A stretch of DNA of 64,000 nucleotides from an uncultured Bacteroides sp. (GTDB lineage: Bacteria; Bacteroidota; Bacteroidia; Bacteroidales; Bacteroidaceae), in assembly GCF_963677945.1 (NCBI RefSeq), contig NZ_OY782578.1, forward strand, positions 2,943,258 through 3,007,257, read 5' to 3'. How positions within the stretch are numbered: the first letter of the stretch is position 1; every line of letters begins with the position of its first letter. A model generated the notes under the pieces. That model made no database searches, was not told where the DNA came from, and was given only the letters and a program-made list of their open reading frames with translations. Made by a program: the position numbers and the translations under genes. Of this stretch, positions 16,978 to 25,942 are shown piece by piece.

Positions 16978-17778
16978 TTATTGAGCAATCTTTATTGATA
17001 GTTTTCCGTCGAAACCAATAATTAGATTCACTAAATTGCAGACAGAACTTTCAGGTATACATACTGTTGCCTGATAACGAAATCCAATCTTTCCTACTCC
17101 ATAGAATTCCATATCAGAAAGAATTGCATTCTTTAAAAATTCATTCGGGATAACACCTATAAATGAATCTTTAGTTATATCGTGTCCGTAAATCATTTTT
17201 CGTCCTTCATATACACAAATGTGCATAACATTGTCATAGTATACATTGTCTATGCTAATACCTTCGTCTGAATAGGATGTTTTTGTAACCTTTTTCTTAG
17301 ATGGGTTAACATACACATAAGCTCTGTAACGTTTCCCATTGTACATTACTACAGAATCTCGTTTTGTAACCTCTGTATATGTTGGTATTACTTCTGTTGC
17401 TCTATGCCCCATCATTAACAGAGAATCATTATCGTCTTCAGATTTATGAAGTTTCACAACATTATCAGACAGAGAGTGAAACCAGAATACATGTTCTGCT
17501 TGTTTGTCAATCTTATAACGGGAAACTTCTTTTCCATAAGTATAAAACGTATCTTTCTTGATTTTAAAGTAGACAGGAGCGTTTTCGGCATCAGGATAAT
17601 AAATAGTATCACCCTGAATTTTGAAAAGGATCTCATCGCTTTCGTCATCCAGCCAAATACCCTGAAGCATTTTTTTTGCATTTAAGTCTTCAGTGGCATT
17701 ATCTGAATTCTCTTTCTTATTCCCGCTACATGAAGCAAGAGACAAAAGAAAGAGTAAAAGCATGACACAGTTTTTCAT
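16978..17778 (-). CDS. DUF4738-like lipoprotein at the end of the capsule operon
   Basis: A 266-residue protein with signal peptide and lipobox LLSLASC (Cys17), followed by a low-complexity linker SGNKKENSDNATED. The N-terminal half (GIWLDDESDEILFKIQGDTIYYPD) looks like a small beta-barrel domain. The C-terminal half (residues about 135-266, from KRDSVVMYNGKRYRAYVYVN) fits DUF4738 of Bacteroides as I remember it. Function unknown; it is probably anchored in the envelope. It starts only 18 bases after ugd, so it looks like the last gene of the polysaccharide operon, though a role in polysaccharide export is inference. Confidence 0.65.
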   Translation of the reverse strand: MKNCVMLLLFLLSLASCSGNKKENSDNATEDLNAKKMLQGIWLDDESDEILFKIQGDTIYYPDAENAPVYFKIKKDTFYTYGKEVSRYKIDKQAEHVFWFHSLSDNVVKLHKSEDDNDSLLMMGHRATEVIPTYTEVTKRDSVVMYNGKRYRAYVYVNPSKKKVTKTSYSDEGISIDNVYYDNVMHICVYEGRKMIYGHDITKDSFIGVIPNEFLKNAILSDMEFYGVGKIGFRYQATVCIPESSVCNLVNLIIGFDGKLSIKIAQ

Positions 17779-17796
17779 AAAAGTTAGTTTATCAAA

Positions 17797-19110
17797 TTAT
17801 TTACCGATACAATAGTATGTAACATCCATTGCTTTCAGTTCATCTATATCATATATATTTCTTCCATCAATTACGACAGGAGTTCGCATAGTTTTCTTTA
17901 TTACTCCCCAGGCTGGTAAACGGAACTGTTTCCATTCTGTAACCATTAACAATGCGTCTGCATCGAGTAAAGCATCATACATATCTTGCGCATAATAAAC
18001 GCAATCTCCTATCCTTCTCTTCGCTTCATTCATTGCCGCAGGATCATATACACGAACAGTACATCCGGCTTTAAGCAGAAGATCTATTAAGATCAATGCT
18101 GGAGCCTCACGCATATCGTCTGTTTCGGGTTTGAAAGCTAGTCCCCACAAAGCTATAGTTTTTCCTTCTAAATTCCCATTAAAATGCTTATTTAATTTAT
18201 TAAAAAGAATACTTTTTTGAGCTTGATTAACTTCTTCTACAGCTTTTAGTACACGCATAAGATATCCGTTTTTTTCAGCAGTTTTGATTAAAGCCTTTAC
18301 ATCTTTAGGAAAGCAGGAACCGCCGTAACCACATCCTGCATATAGAAATTTACGTCCGATACGAGTATCCGACCCTATGCCGCTGCGTACCATATTTACA
18401 TCTGCTCCTACTAATTCGCAAAGATTTGCAATATCGTTCATAAAGCTAATTCGTGTAGCCAGCATTGAGTTTGCAGCATACTTCGTCATCTCAGCAGACG
18501 GGATATCCATAAATATTACCCGAAAATTATTCAATAAGAATGGTTTGTATAACTTTGTCATAACTTCCTTAGCGCGCTCTGATTCCACACCAACAACCAC
18601 TCTGTCTGGGCTCATAAAGTCATTAATAGCATTACCTTCTTTTAGAAACTCAGGATTAGAAGCTACATCGAATTCTATATTCACGCCCCGTTTATCCAAT
18701 TCTTCCTGAATAGTAGCTCTTACTTTTTTAGCAGTCCCTACAGGAACTGTACTTTTAGTAACCACTAAAACATATTTGTTCATGTGTTTTCCAATGGTTC
18801 TGGCAACTTCAAGAACATATTTAAGGTCGGCACTTCCGTCTTCATCTGGTGGAGTTCCTACAGCGCTGAATACAACTTCAACATCGTCGAGGCAACTTTC
18901 CAGAGATGTAGTAAAGTTTAAGCGATTTTCTTTTATATTACGAATTACCATTTCTTCTAATCCAGGTTCGTAAATTGGTATTATACCATTTTTTAAACCT
19001 TCAATTTTCTTTTGGTTAACGTCTACACAAGTAACATCAACTCCTGTTTCTGCAAAACATGTTCCAGAAACCAAACCAACATAACCGGTTCCTACAATCG
19101 CTATTTTCAT
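17797..19110 (-). CDS. ugd: UDP-glucose/GDP-mannose 6-dehydrogenase family (UDP-glucose dehydrogenase)
   Basis: A 437-residue cytoplasmic enzyme oxidising UDP-glucose to UDP-glucuronate (or a related nucleotide sugar) with NAD. The Rossmann start MKIAIVGTGYVGLVSGTCF, STVPVGTAKKVR, NPEFLKEGNAINDF, the catalytic cysteine in GGSCFPKDVKAL (near residue 260) and the late WGLAFKPETDDMREAP are all present. It is about 10 bases downstream of rfbC in the capsule operon and implies an acidic sugar in the polymer. Confidence 0.92.
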   Translation of the reverse strand: MKIAIVGTGYVGLVSGTCFAETGVDVTCVDVNQKKIEGLKNGIIPIYEPGLEEMVIRNIKENRLNFTTSLESCLDDVEVVFSAVGTPPDEDGSADLKYVLEVARTIGKHMNKYVLVVTKSTVPVGTAKKVRATIQEELDKRGVNIEFDVASNPEFLKEGNAINDFMSPDRVVVGVESERAKEVMTKLYKPFLLNNFRVIFMDIPSAEMTKYAANSMLATRISFMNDIANLCELVGADVNMVRSGIGSDTRIGRKFLYAGCGYGGSCFPKDVKALIKTAEKNGYLMRVLKAVEEVNQAQKSILFNKLNKHFNGNLEGKTIALWGLAFKPETDDMREAPALILIDLLLKAGCTVRVYDPAAMNEAKRRIGDCVYYAQDMYDALLDADALLMVTEWKQFRLPAWGVIKKTMRTPVVIDGRNIYDIDELKAMDVTYYCIGK

Positions 19111-19120
19111 ATTTGTGTTA

Positions 19121-19669
19121 TTATTTGTAAGCTATTGCATCTTTAAAATTAGTAGCTTTTTTATCTTTGGCCGACATTATTATTTGCTCTTCGGCAATAG
19201 GCCAATTGATATTAATATCTTTGTCATTATATACAATTGATGCTTCAGATTGAGGCGCATATCCATTGTCTACTTTATATGTAAAAATGGCCTCTTCACT
19301 CAATACCAAAAAACCGTGAGCAAATCCTCTTGGAATAAAGAACTGTCGCTTATTATCCTCACTAAGTTCTACACTTACATATTTCCCGAATGTTGGGGAA
19401 GACTGACGCAAATCTACTGCTACATCAAGTACTTTACCTTTAATAACTCTTACTAGTTTTGCCTGACTAAATTCCCCTTTTTGATAATGAAGACCTCTAA
19501 GTACTCCAAAGGTAGATTTTGATTCATTGTCCTGAATAAAGTTTATCTGTCCAATATTCTTTTCAAACTCTTCCTTTTTAAAGGCTTCCATAAAATACCC
19601 TCTATCATCATTGAATACTTTGGGCTCTATCACCCAAACTCCATCAATTTCTGTTTGTATATAATTCAT
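19121..19669 (-). CDS. rfbC: dTDP-4-dehydrorhamnose 3,5-epimerase
   Basis: A 182-residue cupin of the RmlC family, acting on dTDP-4-keto-6-deoxy-glucose in rhamnose synthesis. Motifs are FMEAFKKEEF, the catalytic-His segment GVLRGLHYQKG, KVLDVAVDLRQSSPTFGK, IPRGFAHGFLVLSE and the YKVDNGYAP segment. The rmlA, rmlB and rmlD partners are not in the window and must be elsewhere if it makes rhamnose. It lies between the wzi-like gene and ugd with short gaps, as part of the capsule operon. Confidence 0.9.
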   Translation of the reverse strand: MNYIQTEIDGVWVIEPKVFNDDRGYFMEAFKKEEFEKNIGQINFIQDNESKSTFGVLRGLHYQKGEFSQAKLVRVIKGKVLDVAVDLRQSSPTFGKYVSVELSEDNKRQFFIPRGFAHGFLVLSEEAIFTYKVDNGYAPQSEASIVYNDKDININWPIAEEQIIMSAKDKKATNFKDAIAYK

Positions 19670-19673
19670 ATTA

Positions 19674-21098
19674 TTATTTAAAAAATTTCCTTATTTTCAG
19701 CTGCATACCAAGATTATCTCCATAAATGTTTCCTGTATCAAAAGCACCTGATATTGTAAAGTTCCACCCTTTTAATTTTTCCGGGTAATAAGTACATTCT
19801 GCAAATGTAGAAAAATTCTCCAATATTTCGGGTATTGGTTTAAAAGGAGTTCCCCAGGTTTTATTAAAAGATAGCTTAGCTCTGTAAGATAAATCATTAA
19901 GAATATCTCCACTCCATCCAATATGAACAGCCTTAACTCTATTATATTTAAAGGTCATATTGCCATCTTTATTGTAAATAGGTGATGCTATCAGAGGATT
20001 TGCCATGGTCATTCCCCAATGTACCCATCCTGGATAGACATCATGGTTATAGTAATCATCGGCTCCTCCTGTTTTTTTTACGATTGATTCGTCCAATCCA
20101 TGCAATGGGCCACTTTGATTAGTTGTTTGATAATACTCTACAACTAATCCATTTATTGCTTGTTTGTTTTTTGATTTATATTCAATACCCCATAATCCGT
20201 CAAAGCCATTCTTTTTCCCCATTCCGGAAAAATCATCGTAGTAATTTTCTAAATAAGCACTTAAGAGATAATCAGATTGCTTGAAGGTTAGCTTTAAGTG
20301 TTCGCTCCCCATCAAATTACCTTCGTAATACTTATTTTCAGACTGTTTTATCGGAAAGAATATTTTAAAATAATCTTTAATTTTGTTCCCTAAGTCTTGT
20401 TCGTGGAGGTATGGGTGATTTAATGTATTCCCGCCAAACTGTGCATCGAGGCTCATTCCTAAATCAAGTTGCCAAGGTGAAGTTGTCTTTCCTAACCTAA
20501 AAAAGAAACTTTTATGATGGTATAGAATATTCTTTGTATACCAGTAGTTTGTACCGACATTTTCCTTCTGGTAGTTGTTATCTGTCCATTTCCCATAGGA
20601 AATTTCAGCTTTTACTTGCGCCCATGGAGCAATTCTTACATAATCTAGAATACCTACTTTTATTTGAGGAATTGGTCTGGCATTTCCACTCCAAGTTAAT
20701 CCTCCACTACTTAACTGTTGATTTAATAATTCAGAATTAAGTTCCTTACTTCCAATGGATAATCCAAAATATCTATAATTAATATCCAGATAAGCTTGTT
20801 GAACAACAAAAGTGGATGTGAATCCTTTAGCCACTGCAAGATCCAATCCTGTCTTAAACATCAGGTTTGAACAAGAATCAGAATAAAATATTCCACCACG
20901 TGTATAGGCGTTATTATCAATAGATGATAGTCCGTGTTGATTACTTACTTGCCATAATGGTGTATTATCGCCAGAATGAATAGTAGTTCCAAATTCAGCA
21001 AATGATTTATATTTTGATTGACCAATAACTATTCCTGGTAAAAAACAGAATAATAGAAAGCCTCTGGGGATTAATTTAATAAGCGTTTTTTTCACCAC
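19674..21098 (-). CDS. Capsule assembly protein, Wzi family
   Basis: A 474-residue outer-membrane beta-barrel protein with an N-terminal signal peptide (LIPRGFLLFCFLPGIVIGQ). It contains the Wzi-type block LSIGSKELNSELLNQQLSSGGLTWSGNARPIPQIKVGI split over residues about 112-150, and ends KIRKFFK after repeated amphipathic strands. Wzi proteins tether or organise capsular polysaccharide on the cell surface. The start overlaps the end of the sugar-transferase gene by 23 bases, so translation is probably coupled. Confidence 0.85.
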   Translation of the reverse strand: MVKKTLIKLIPRGFLLFCFLPGIVIGQSKYKSFAEFGTTIHSGDNTPLWQVSNQHGLSSIDNNAYTRGGIFYSDSCSNLMFKTGLDLAVAKGFTSTFVVQQAYLDINYRYFGLSIGSKELNSELLNQQLSSGGLTWSGNARPIPQIKVGILDYVRIAPWAQVKAEISYGKWTDNNYQKENVGTNYWYTKNILYHHKSFFFRLGKTTSPWQLDLGMSLDAQFGGNTLNHPYLHEQDLGNKIKDYFKIFFPIKQSENKYYEGNLMGSEHLKLTFKQSDYLLSAYLENYYDDFSGMGKKNGFDGLWGIEYKSKNKQAINGLVVEYYQTTNQSGPLHGLDESIVKKTGGADDYYNHDVYPGWVHWGMTMANPLIASPIYNKDGNMTFKYNRVKAVHIGWSGDILNDLSYRAKLSFNKTWGTPFKPIPEILENFSTFAECTYYPEKLKGWNFTISGAFDTGNIYGDNLGMQLKIRKFFK

Positions 21099-22473
21099 GA
21101 AATATATTAATAATAGTTATATAAATTATTTTTATATCTAGGAAAAAAGACCAGTTTTCCAGATACCAAACATCTCTTATTACTCGTTCCTCCATTTGTG
21201 AGACATCTTTCGTTTCACCTCTAAATCCAGTTACTTGAGCCCATCCCGTAATTCCAGGCTTAACTAAATGGCGTAACATATATTTGTCTATTAATTCATT
21301 GTATTGTTTTGTATGTTTCAGCATGTGTGGACGAGGACCAACTATTGACATCTCTCCTTTTAAGACATTAAACAACTGAGGAAGTTCATCAATACTACTT
21401 TTACGTAAAAATTCTCCAAAACGTGTTGTTCTTGGATCATTTTCTATGGCTTGTTTTAGATCCGCATCCTCATTAATTCTCATTGTACGAAATTTGTAAC
21501 AATAAAACTCATGTCCTCGTTTCCCAGTACGGCGTTGTTTAAAGAATACTGGGCCTGGAGATGAAATTTTTATGCCTGTTGCCACAATTATATAGATTAT
21601 TGGGAACATCGTAGAAATAAATAATAATGAGGATATTACATCAAAAGTCCGTTTTGAAAATCTGTTTAAAGGATTTTGCAGCGGTTCAGTTCTCAGTGAT
21701 AAAACCGGCATATTCCCTAGTACATTTAATTCCATTTTCTTTTTTACATATCTCCTGAATTCAGGAACAATGTGAAAACGAATCATATTATTCTCACAGA
21801 AATTTAGTGCTCTAACAATTATTTTTTCAGCAGATTCTGGAAGAGTACAATAAACTTCATCTACTTCATTATCTCTAATAAAGGCTTCAATATCATCAGT
21901 ATTTCCAAGTAATTTTGATTCAGATGGAATGTTTACCGGATTATCTTCAAAAAATCCTAAGATTCGGAAACCATAACCTTGATCATCCATCATTTCCTGA
22001 TACAAAGCATTCCCATTTTGTCCAGCTCCAATAATAACAACCAGTTTAAAGTTAAATCCTTTTTTTCTATAAAGCTTAATACAAAATCGTAAGCTTAATC
22101 TCCATGCCGCAAGAGAGATAAACAATAAAGAATACAGCGAAATAGTAAAAAGCCTGGAAACTTCTTGGATTTTGAAGATAGTTAAAACGGAAGTAAAGAG
22201 TACAAAATGAAGTAATATTACATAAAATATATTTTGTACAATCTTATCAGCATATATAACTCTAGAATGAATTGCTATTTTAAATATCAACAAACCAGGA
22301 ATATAACAAATGTTCAAGGCAACAAGCAATGAGTGAAATTCAGAAATCACATCTTCTCTTAAATAAGATTTAAAAATAAGAAACACTAACAAAAAGGTTG
22401 CATTGAGAACTAAATAATCTCCCAATACTATTAGTGATTTCAATAGATGTGAAAATCTAGTTTGCTGCTTCAT
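21076..22473 (-). CDS. Undecaprenyl-phosphate sugar-1-phosphate transferase (WcaJ/WbaP-type)
   Basis: A 465-residue polyprenyl glycosylphosphotransferase that starts the repeat unit by moving a sugar-1-phosphate to undecaprenyl phosphate. Four N-terminal membrane helices (1-115) are followed by a CoA-binding-like domain (VIIGAGQNGNALYQEM near 145), a membrane hairpin at about 270-295, and the catalytic C-terminus with SPGPVFFKQRRTGKRGHEF, CYKFRTMR, RKSSIDELPQLFNVLKGEM, VGPRPHM and VKPGITGWAQVTGFRG. The polymer is therefore made by a Wzx/Wzy pathway with wzx and wzy upstream in the same operon. Confidence 0.92.
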   Translation of the reverse strand: MKQQTRFSHLLKSLIVLGDYLVLNATFLLVFLIFKSYLREDVISEFHSLLVALNICYIPGLLIFKIAIHSRVIYADKIVQNIFYVILLHFVLFTSVLTIFKIQEVSRLFTISLYSLLFISLAAWRLSLRFCIKLYRKKGFNFKLVVIIGAGQNGNALYQEMMDDQGYGFRILGFFEDNPVNIPSESKLLGNTDDIEAFIRDNEVDEVYCTLPESAEKIIVRALNFCENNMIRFHIVPEFRRYVKKKMELNVLGNMPVLSLRTEPLQNPLNRFSKRTFDVISSLLFISTMFPIIYIIVATGIKISSPGPVFFKQRRTGKRGHEFYCYKFRTMRINEDADLKQAIENDPRTTRFGEFLRKSSIDELPQLFNVLKGEMSIVGPRPHMLKHTKQYNELIDKYMLRHLVKPGITGWAQVTGFRGETKDVSQMEERVIRDVWYLENWSFFLDIKIIYITIINIFRGEKNAY

Positions 22474-22572
22474 AAATATTGATCTGTTTAAGAAGCAAAT
22501 TTAAACTATTTTGATGGATTTTGAAAGGAGATAAATGAATATATAGATATAATTTTATAAAAAATAATCGAT

Positions 22573-23667
22573 CTATTTTTTTATTGTTGATTGATAAATA
22601 GAATATACTTGCTTTGCAATATGATTCCAATCATATTTTTCCATATTGTATTGTATTGATATAGCTTGATTATTAAGTTTTTGTAATAATTTACTTCTTA
22701 AATCTTCCCAATTACCGCAATTAAAGTAATTGTTTTTATCTAGTTTTATTTCTAAATTCGCGGGAATATCACTGACTAAGACATCTAAATTATAACTCAT
22801 AGCCTCGAGTAATGAAATAGGCAGCCCTTCATGAAAAGATGGAAGGACAAATAATCGAGCATTAGTAAATAGCTGATTTAGTTTTTCTCCTTTTATAAAT
22901 CCAGTAAGAATAACATTGTTTTCAGATGCAAGATATTTAAGCTTTGATGAATATTCGTCTTCATGATCCGCAGCCCCTGCAATTACTAATTTATAATCTA
23001 CTAAATTAGTATTGAGAAAAGCTTTAATTAGTCCATCAAAACCTTTTTCTTCAACAAACCGCCCTAAGGTAAATATGTATTTACCAGATTCAAGACCAAG
23101 TCTCTCCAAATAATCTGTTTTCTTAGATTTGATAGGAATGTTAACCCCATTATAGATAAGATTTGCTTTGTTATATTTATATTTAGCTTTAATAATATTA
23201 TTGATTACTTCAGATATAACAATAACTTGATTAGCATATTTAATACCGACGCTTTCACCATAGTTTATAACTACTTTCGCTAATTTCCCCCATTTTTTAC
23301 GTTCATAATCAGGACCATGATGAGTCATAATAACGGTTAATCCAAGGAATTTAGCAAATGGAACTAGTAAAGAAGGTCCAACTGCGTGAATGTGAAGAAT
23401 ATCAGCATGCTCTTTTTTTGCATAGCAGACGGATAAGAATGTATGTATTATAGCTTCTATGCTTTTTTTTCTTGGGGCATAAATATCATGTAGCTTTACT
23501 CCTTCAAAATCAGAAATACGATTTGATGGTGTTATGTATGATGAACGTCTTACAACAGTAACATCACAACCTAATTTTACTATTCGTGGATATAGTTCTT
23601 GGCAATGTGTTTCTACACCACCTTGAATATCAGGTATACCACGTGTTCCAATAACTACTATTTTCAT
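22573..23667 (-). CDS. Glycosyltransferase, GT4-like (with DUF1972-type N-terminus)
   Basis: A 364-residue GT-B enzyme. The N-terminus MKIVVIGTRGIPDIQGGVET is characteristic of the group. The C-terminal donor site has GRFVEEKGFDGLIKAF, VLPSFHEGLPISLLEAMSY and the usual E-x7-E. It adds one sugar to the lipid-linked repeat unit on the cytoplasmic face; donor and acceptor are unknown. Its start overlaps the radical SAM gene stop by 4 bases. After it, about 100 non-coding bases precede the sugar-transferase gene. Confidence 0.88.
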   Translation of the reverse strand: MKIVVIGTRGIPDIQGGVETHCQELYPRIVKLGCDVTVVRRSSYITPSNRISDFEGVKLHDIYAPRKKSIEAIIHTFLSVCYAKKEHADILHIHAVGPSLLVPFAKFLGLTVIMTHHGPDYERKKWGKLAKVVINYGESVGIKYANQVIVISEVINNIIKAKYKYNKANLIYNGVNIPIKSKKTDYLERLGLESGKYIFTLGRFVEEKGFDGLIKAFLNTNLVDYKLVIAGAADHEDEYSSKLKYLASENNVILTGFIKGEKLNQLFTNARLFVLPSFHEGLPISLLEAMSYNLDVLVSDIPANLEIKLDKNNYFNCGNWEDLRSKLLQKLNNQAISIQYNMEKYDWNHIAKQVYSIYQSTIKK

Positions 23668-24740
23668 TCGAATCTATTTTCATTTAAATCTCCTTGTAAT
23701 GGTGATTGACCAACATTATACCATTTTTTATCAAGACATAATTGTTTCCCTAAAATACTCCGGCATTTGTTTTTAATTACCCATTGGAGTGGATGCTTAA
23801 TATATTTTTTCATAACAGGGGAAGCTGTTCCTACCATCCAACAGTTCTTAGGGCATTCAATAACCTTTCGACGGACTTCCTGAGCCTGGATACTTTGCCA
23901 TATCTCATCAAAAGAGCTTACTTTTCGTATATTTCCCATACTTTGTTTCCAGTATTTTTCTTCCAATCCATTACATGGATAAATTTCGCCGTATGGGTCA
24001 ATAAAGAAGTTAACAATTCCTGCTTCACATGGGAGCATTCTTCGGTTACCTTCTATATAATTAATCAATCCCATGTTAAAAAATGCTCTAAACCATGATT
24101 TGGGATGATTCTCATGTAGTTGCATTTCGATAAGTTTTTCAAAATTGTTGCATACTTCGTTTTTATTTGAAATTACATTATCATTTTTATGAAAGTAATA
24201 TGAGTTATGAAATGCAGCAGTTGCAAATTCCATACCCAACGATTTTGATAGCCGATATAGTGAAAGCATATCTTCTGAATTATTGTTGGATACAGTACAT
24301 CCAAACCCTATATCTTTAATTCCTATCTCTTTAAGTATAAGCAAAGTTCTTAACCCTTTGTCAAAACTGCCAATACGACCACGTAATTCATCGTTCTTAC
24401 ACGATAGTCCCTCAAGACTAATTCTAATTCCGACTTTAGGAAAACGCTTTGCTAGTTTAATAACTCGGTCTTCGAACCATCCGGAAGTTGAAATGACAAC
24501 TCTGGGTGATTTACGAAATGCAACTTCTACGATATCTTCCAAGTCTTCTCTTATAAACGGCTCACCTCCTGTTATATTAATAAACTTAACTTTTGGGAGC
24601 ATTTCTATTTCTTCAGGAGTAATTTCTTTACTTTTTTCAGTCGGATTATTCCATATATCACACATTTTACATTGCATGGGGCAACGATAAGTTGTAATAA
24701 TGCACATATCTGTGGGAGAAGGGATTTTATTATCTATCAT
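23664..24740 (-). CDS. Radical SAM/SPASM-type protein inside the capsule operon
   Basis: A 358-residue protein with the radical SAM cluster motif C20-x3-C24-x2-C27 (YRCPMQCKMCDIW), a GGEPFIREDL motif near 57, and a cysteine-rich C-terminal part (MLPCEAGIVNFFIDPYG with YPCNG, then ECPKNCW, NKCRS and QLC) resembling a SPASM/auxiliary cluster domain. It overlaps the glycosyltransferase genes on both sides (11 and 4 bases), which ties its expression tightly to polymer synthesis. The reaction is unknown; a radical modification of a sugar or linked group is inference. Codon use looks like that of its AT-rich neighbours. Confidence 0.85.
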   Translation of the reverse strand: MIDNKIPSPTDMCIITTYRCPMQCKMCDIWNNPTEKSKEITPEEIEMLPKVKFINITGGEPFIREDLEDIVEVAFRKSPRVVISTSGWFEDRVIKLAKRFPKVGIRISLEGLSCKNDELRGRIGSFDKGLRTLLILKEIGIKDIGFGCTVSNNNSEDMLSLYRLSKSLGMEFATAAFHNSYYFHKNDNVISNKNEVCNNFEKLIEMQLHENHPKSWFRAFFNMGLINYIEGNRRMLPCEAGIVNFFIDPYGEIYPCNGLEEKYWKQSMGNIRKVSSFDEIWQSIQAQEVRRKVIECPKNCWMVGTASPVMKKYIKHPLQWVIKNKCRSILGKQLCLDKKWYNVGQSPLQGDLNENRFE

Positions 24741-25929
24741 TGTAAATTTCCATTAATTTATTATAATAATTTTCTGATGAAAATTTGTTTAATGAAATAG
24801 CTTGAATCTTATCATTGCAAAATACACATTTATTAAATAAAGATACTATCTTTTCTCGCAAATCATTCAGATCATTAGGAGTAAATAATAGTCCATTCTC
24901 ATTATTAATCAATTCAGGAATTCCACCAATGTTAGCTCCAAGGACAGGAGTTCCCATACATAAGGATTCAATTACACTGAGAGGATTATTTTCATACCAA
25001 ACAGATGGCATAACAGAGTATTGAACGGTACTTAAAAGATTGTAAATTTCATCAGTAGTTAATTCTCCTAAAAATATAATATTGTTACATGAATATTTCT
25101 TTTCTAAAGAATCTTTAAGAGGACCTTTTCCTGCAACATAAAGTTTATATGGAAGAGATCTTGCAACACTCAATAATTGATTTATTCCTTTTTCTTCTGA
25201 TAATCTACCTATATAACAATATGCTTGTTCACGAGTTTTAGGTTTTACTTTATATATATTACTATACTTTTTAAAATCAATGAAATTACATAAAACACTA
25301 ATCCTATTTTTATTGTAACCTGCTTGTTCCATTTTATTTGCAATAAAATTGCTAGGACATATAAAAGTATCGATATAAGGTTCAATATTATTTTTATTCC
25401 AACGTATTGCTTCAATGTATGCAAAGAAGCTAGCTATATAACTTTTTTTCATACATTTTTGAGTAAGAACTGGCAATGGATTAGAGAAACAAAGTTCGCA
25501 GACTTTACCATTACGCAAACATGAATAGGTAGGGCATATAAGCTTATAATCATGTAGAGTCCAGACAACCTTAATTCCTCTATCATGTGAAAACTTGGCA
25601 ACGATAGGAGAAAGATAAGAATGAATATTATTAAGGTGTACTACATCCGGTTTAAAGTTTTCAAGTAATTTTAAAAAAGAACTTTTAATGCCTGCAAATC
25701 CCATTAAACGAGAGATTGCAAGTGTTTTACCTTTAAATTGCCTATCAGAAAAATTAACTTGATATGGATAATAACATTCCCACCCTGACTTAATATTTTC
25801 TGGATAATTCATAGCAAATATTGCAACTTCATGATTTTGTTGTTCTAACAAATGGGCTAGATTTATTGCATAAATACAATCACCTCCTCGTTTGTAGTAG
25901 AATTTATTAACTATTAATATTCTTGACAT
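24730..25929 (-). CDS. Glycosyltransferase, GT4 family
   Basis: A 399-residue GT-B protein starting MSRILIVNKFYYKRGGDCIY. It has an acceptor-domain segment PDVVHLNNIHSYLSP and WTLHDYKLICPTYSC, then the donor-domain motifs YIGRLSEEKGINQLL, VMPSVWYENNPLSVIES and GTPVLGANIGGIPELI. A cysteine-rich stretch CLRNGKVCELCF (residues about 133-145) is common in this subgroup. It is a cytoplasmic or membrane-associated sugar transferase of the capsule pathway with unknown donor. It overlaps the radical SAM gene by 11 bases. Confidence 0.88.
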   Translation of the reverse strand: MSRILIVNKFYYKRGGDCIYAINLAHLLEQQNHEVAIFAMNYPENIKSGWECYYPYQVNFSDRQFKGKTLAISRLMGFAGIKSSFLKLLENFKPDVVHLNNIHSYLSPIVAKFSHDRGIKVVWTLHDYKLICPTYSCLRNGKVCELCFSNPLPVLTQKCMKKSYIASFFAYIEAIRWNKNNIEPYIDTFICPSNFIANKMEQAGYNKNRISVLCNFIDFKKYSNIYKVKPKTREQAYCYIGRLSEEKGINQLLSVARSLPYKLYVAGKGPLKDSLEKKYSCNNIIFLGELTTDEIYNLLSTVQYSVMPSVWYENNPLSVIESLCMGTPVLGANIGGIPELINNENGLLFTPNDLNDLREKIVSLFNKCVFCNDKIQAISLNKFSSENYYNKLMEIYNDR

Positions 25930-25942
25930 AGTTATTTTTGAA

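Noticed and set aside
22234-22242. Isolated TTGTACAAT inside the sugar-transferase gene as a further array member
   Set aside because: Single site, no 22-base repetition, inside coding sequence.
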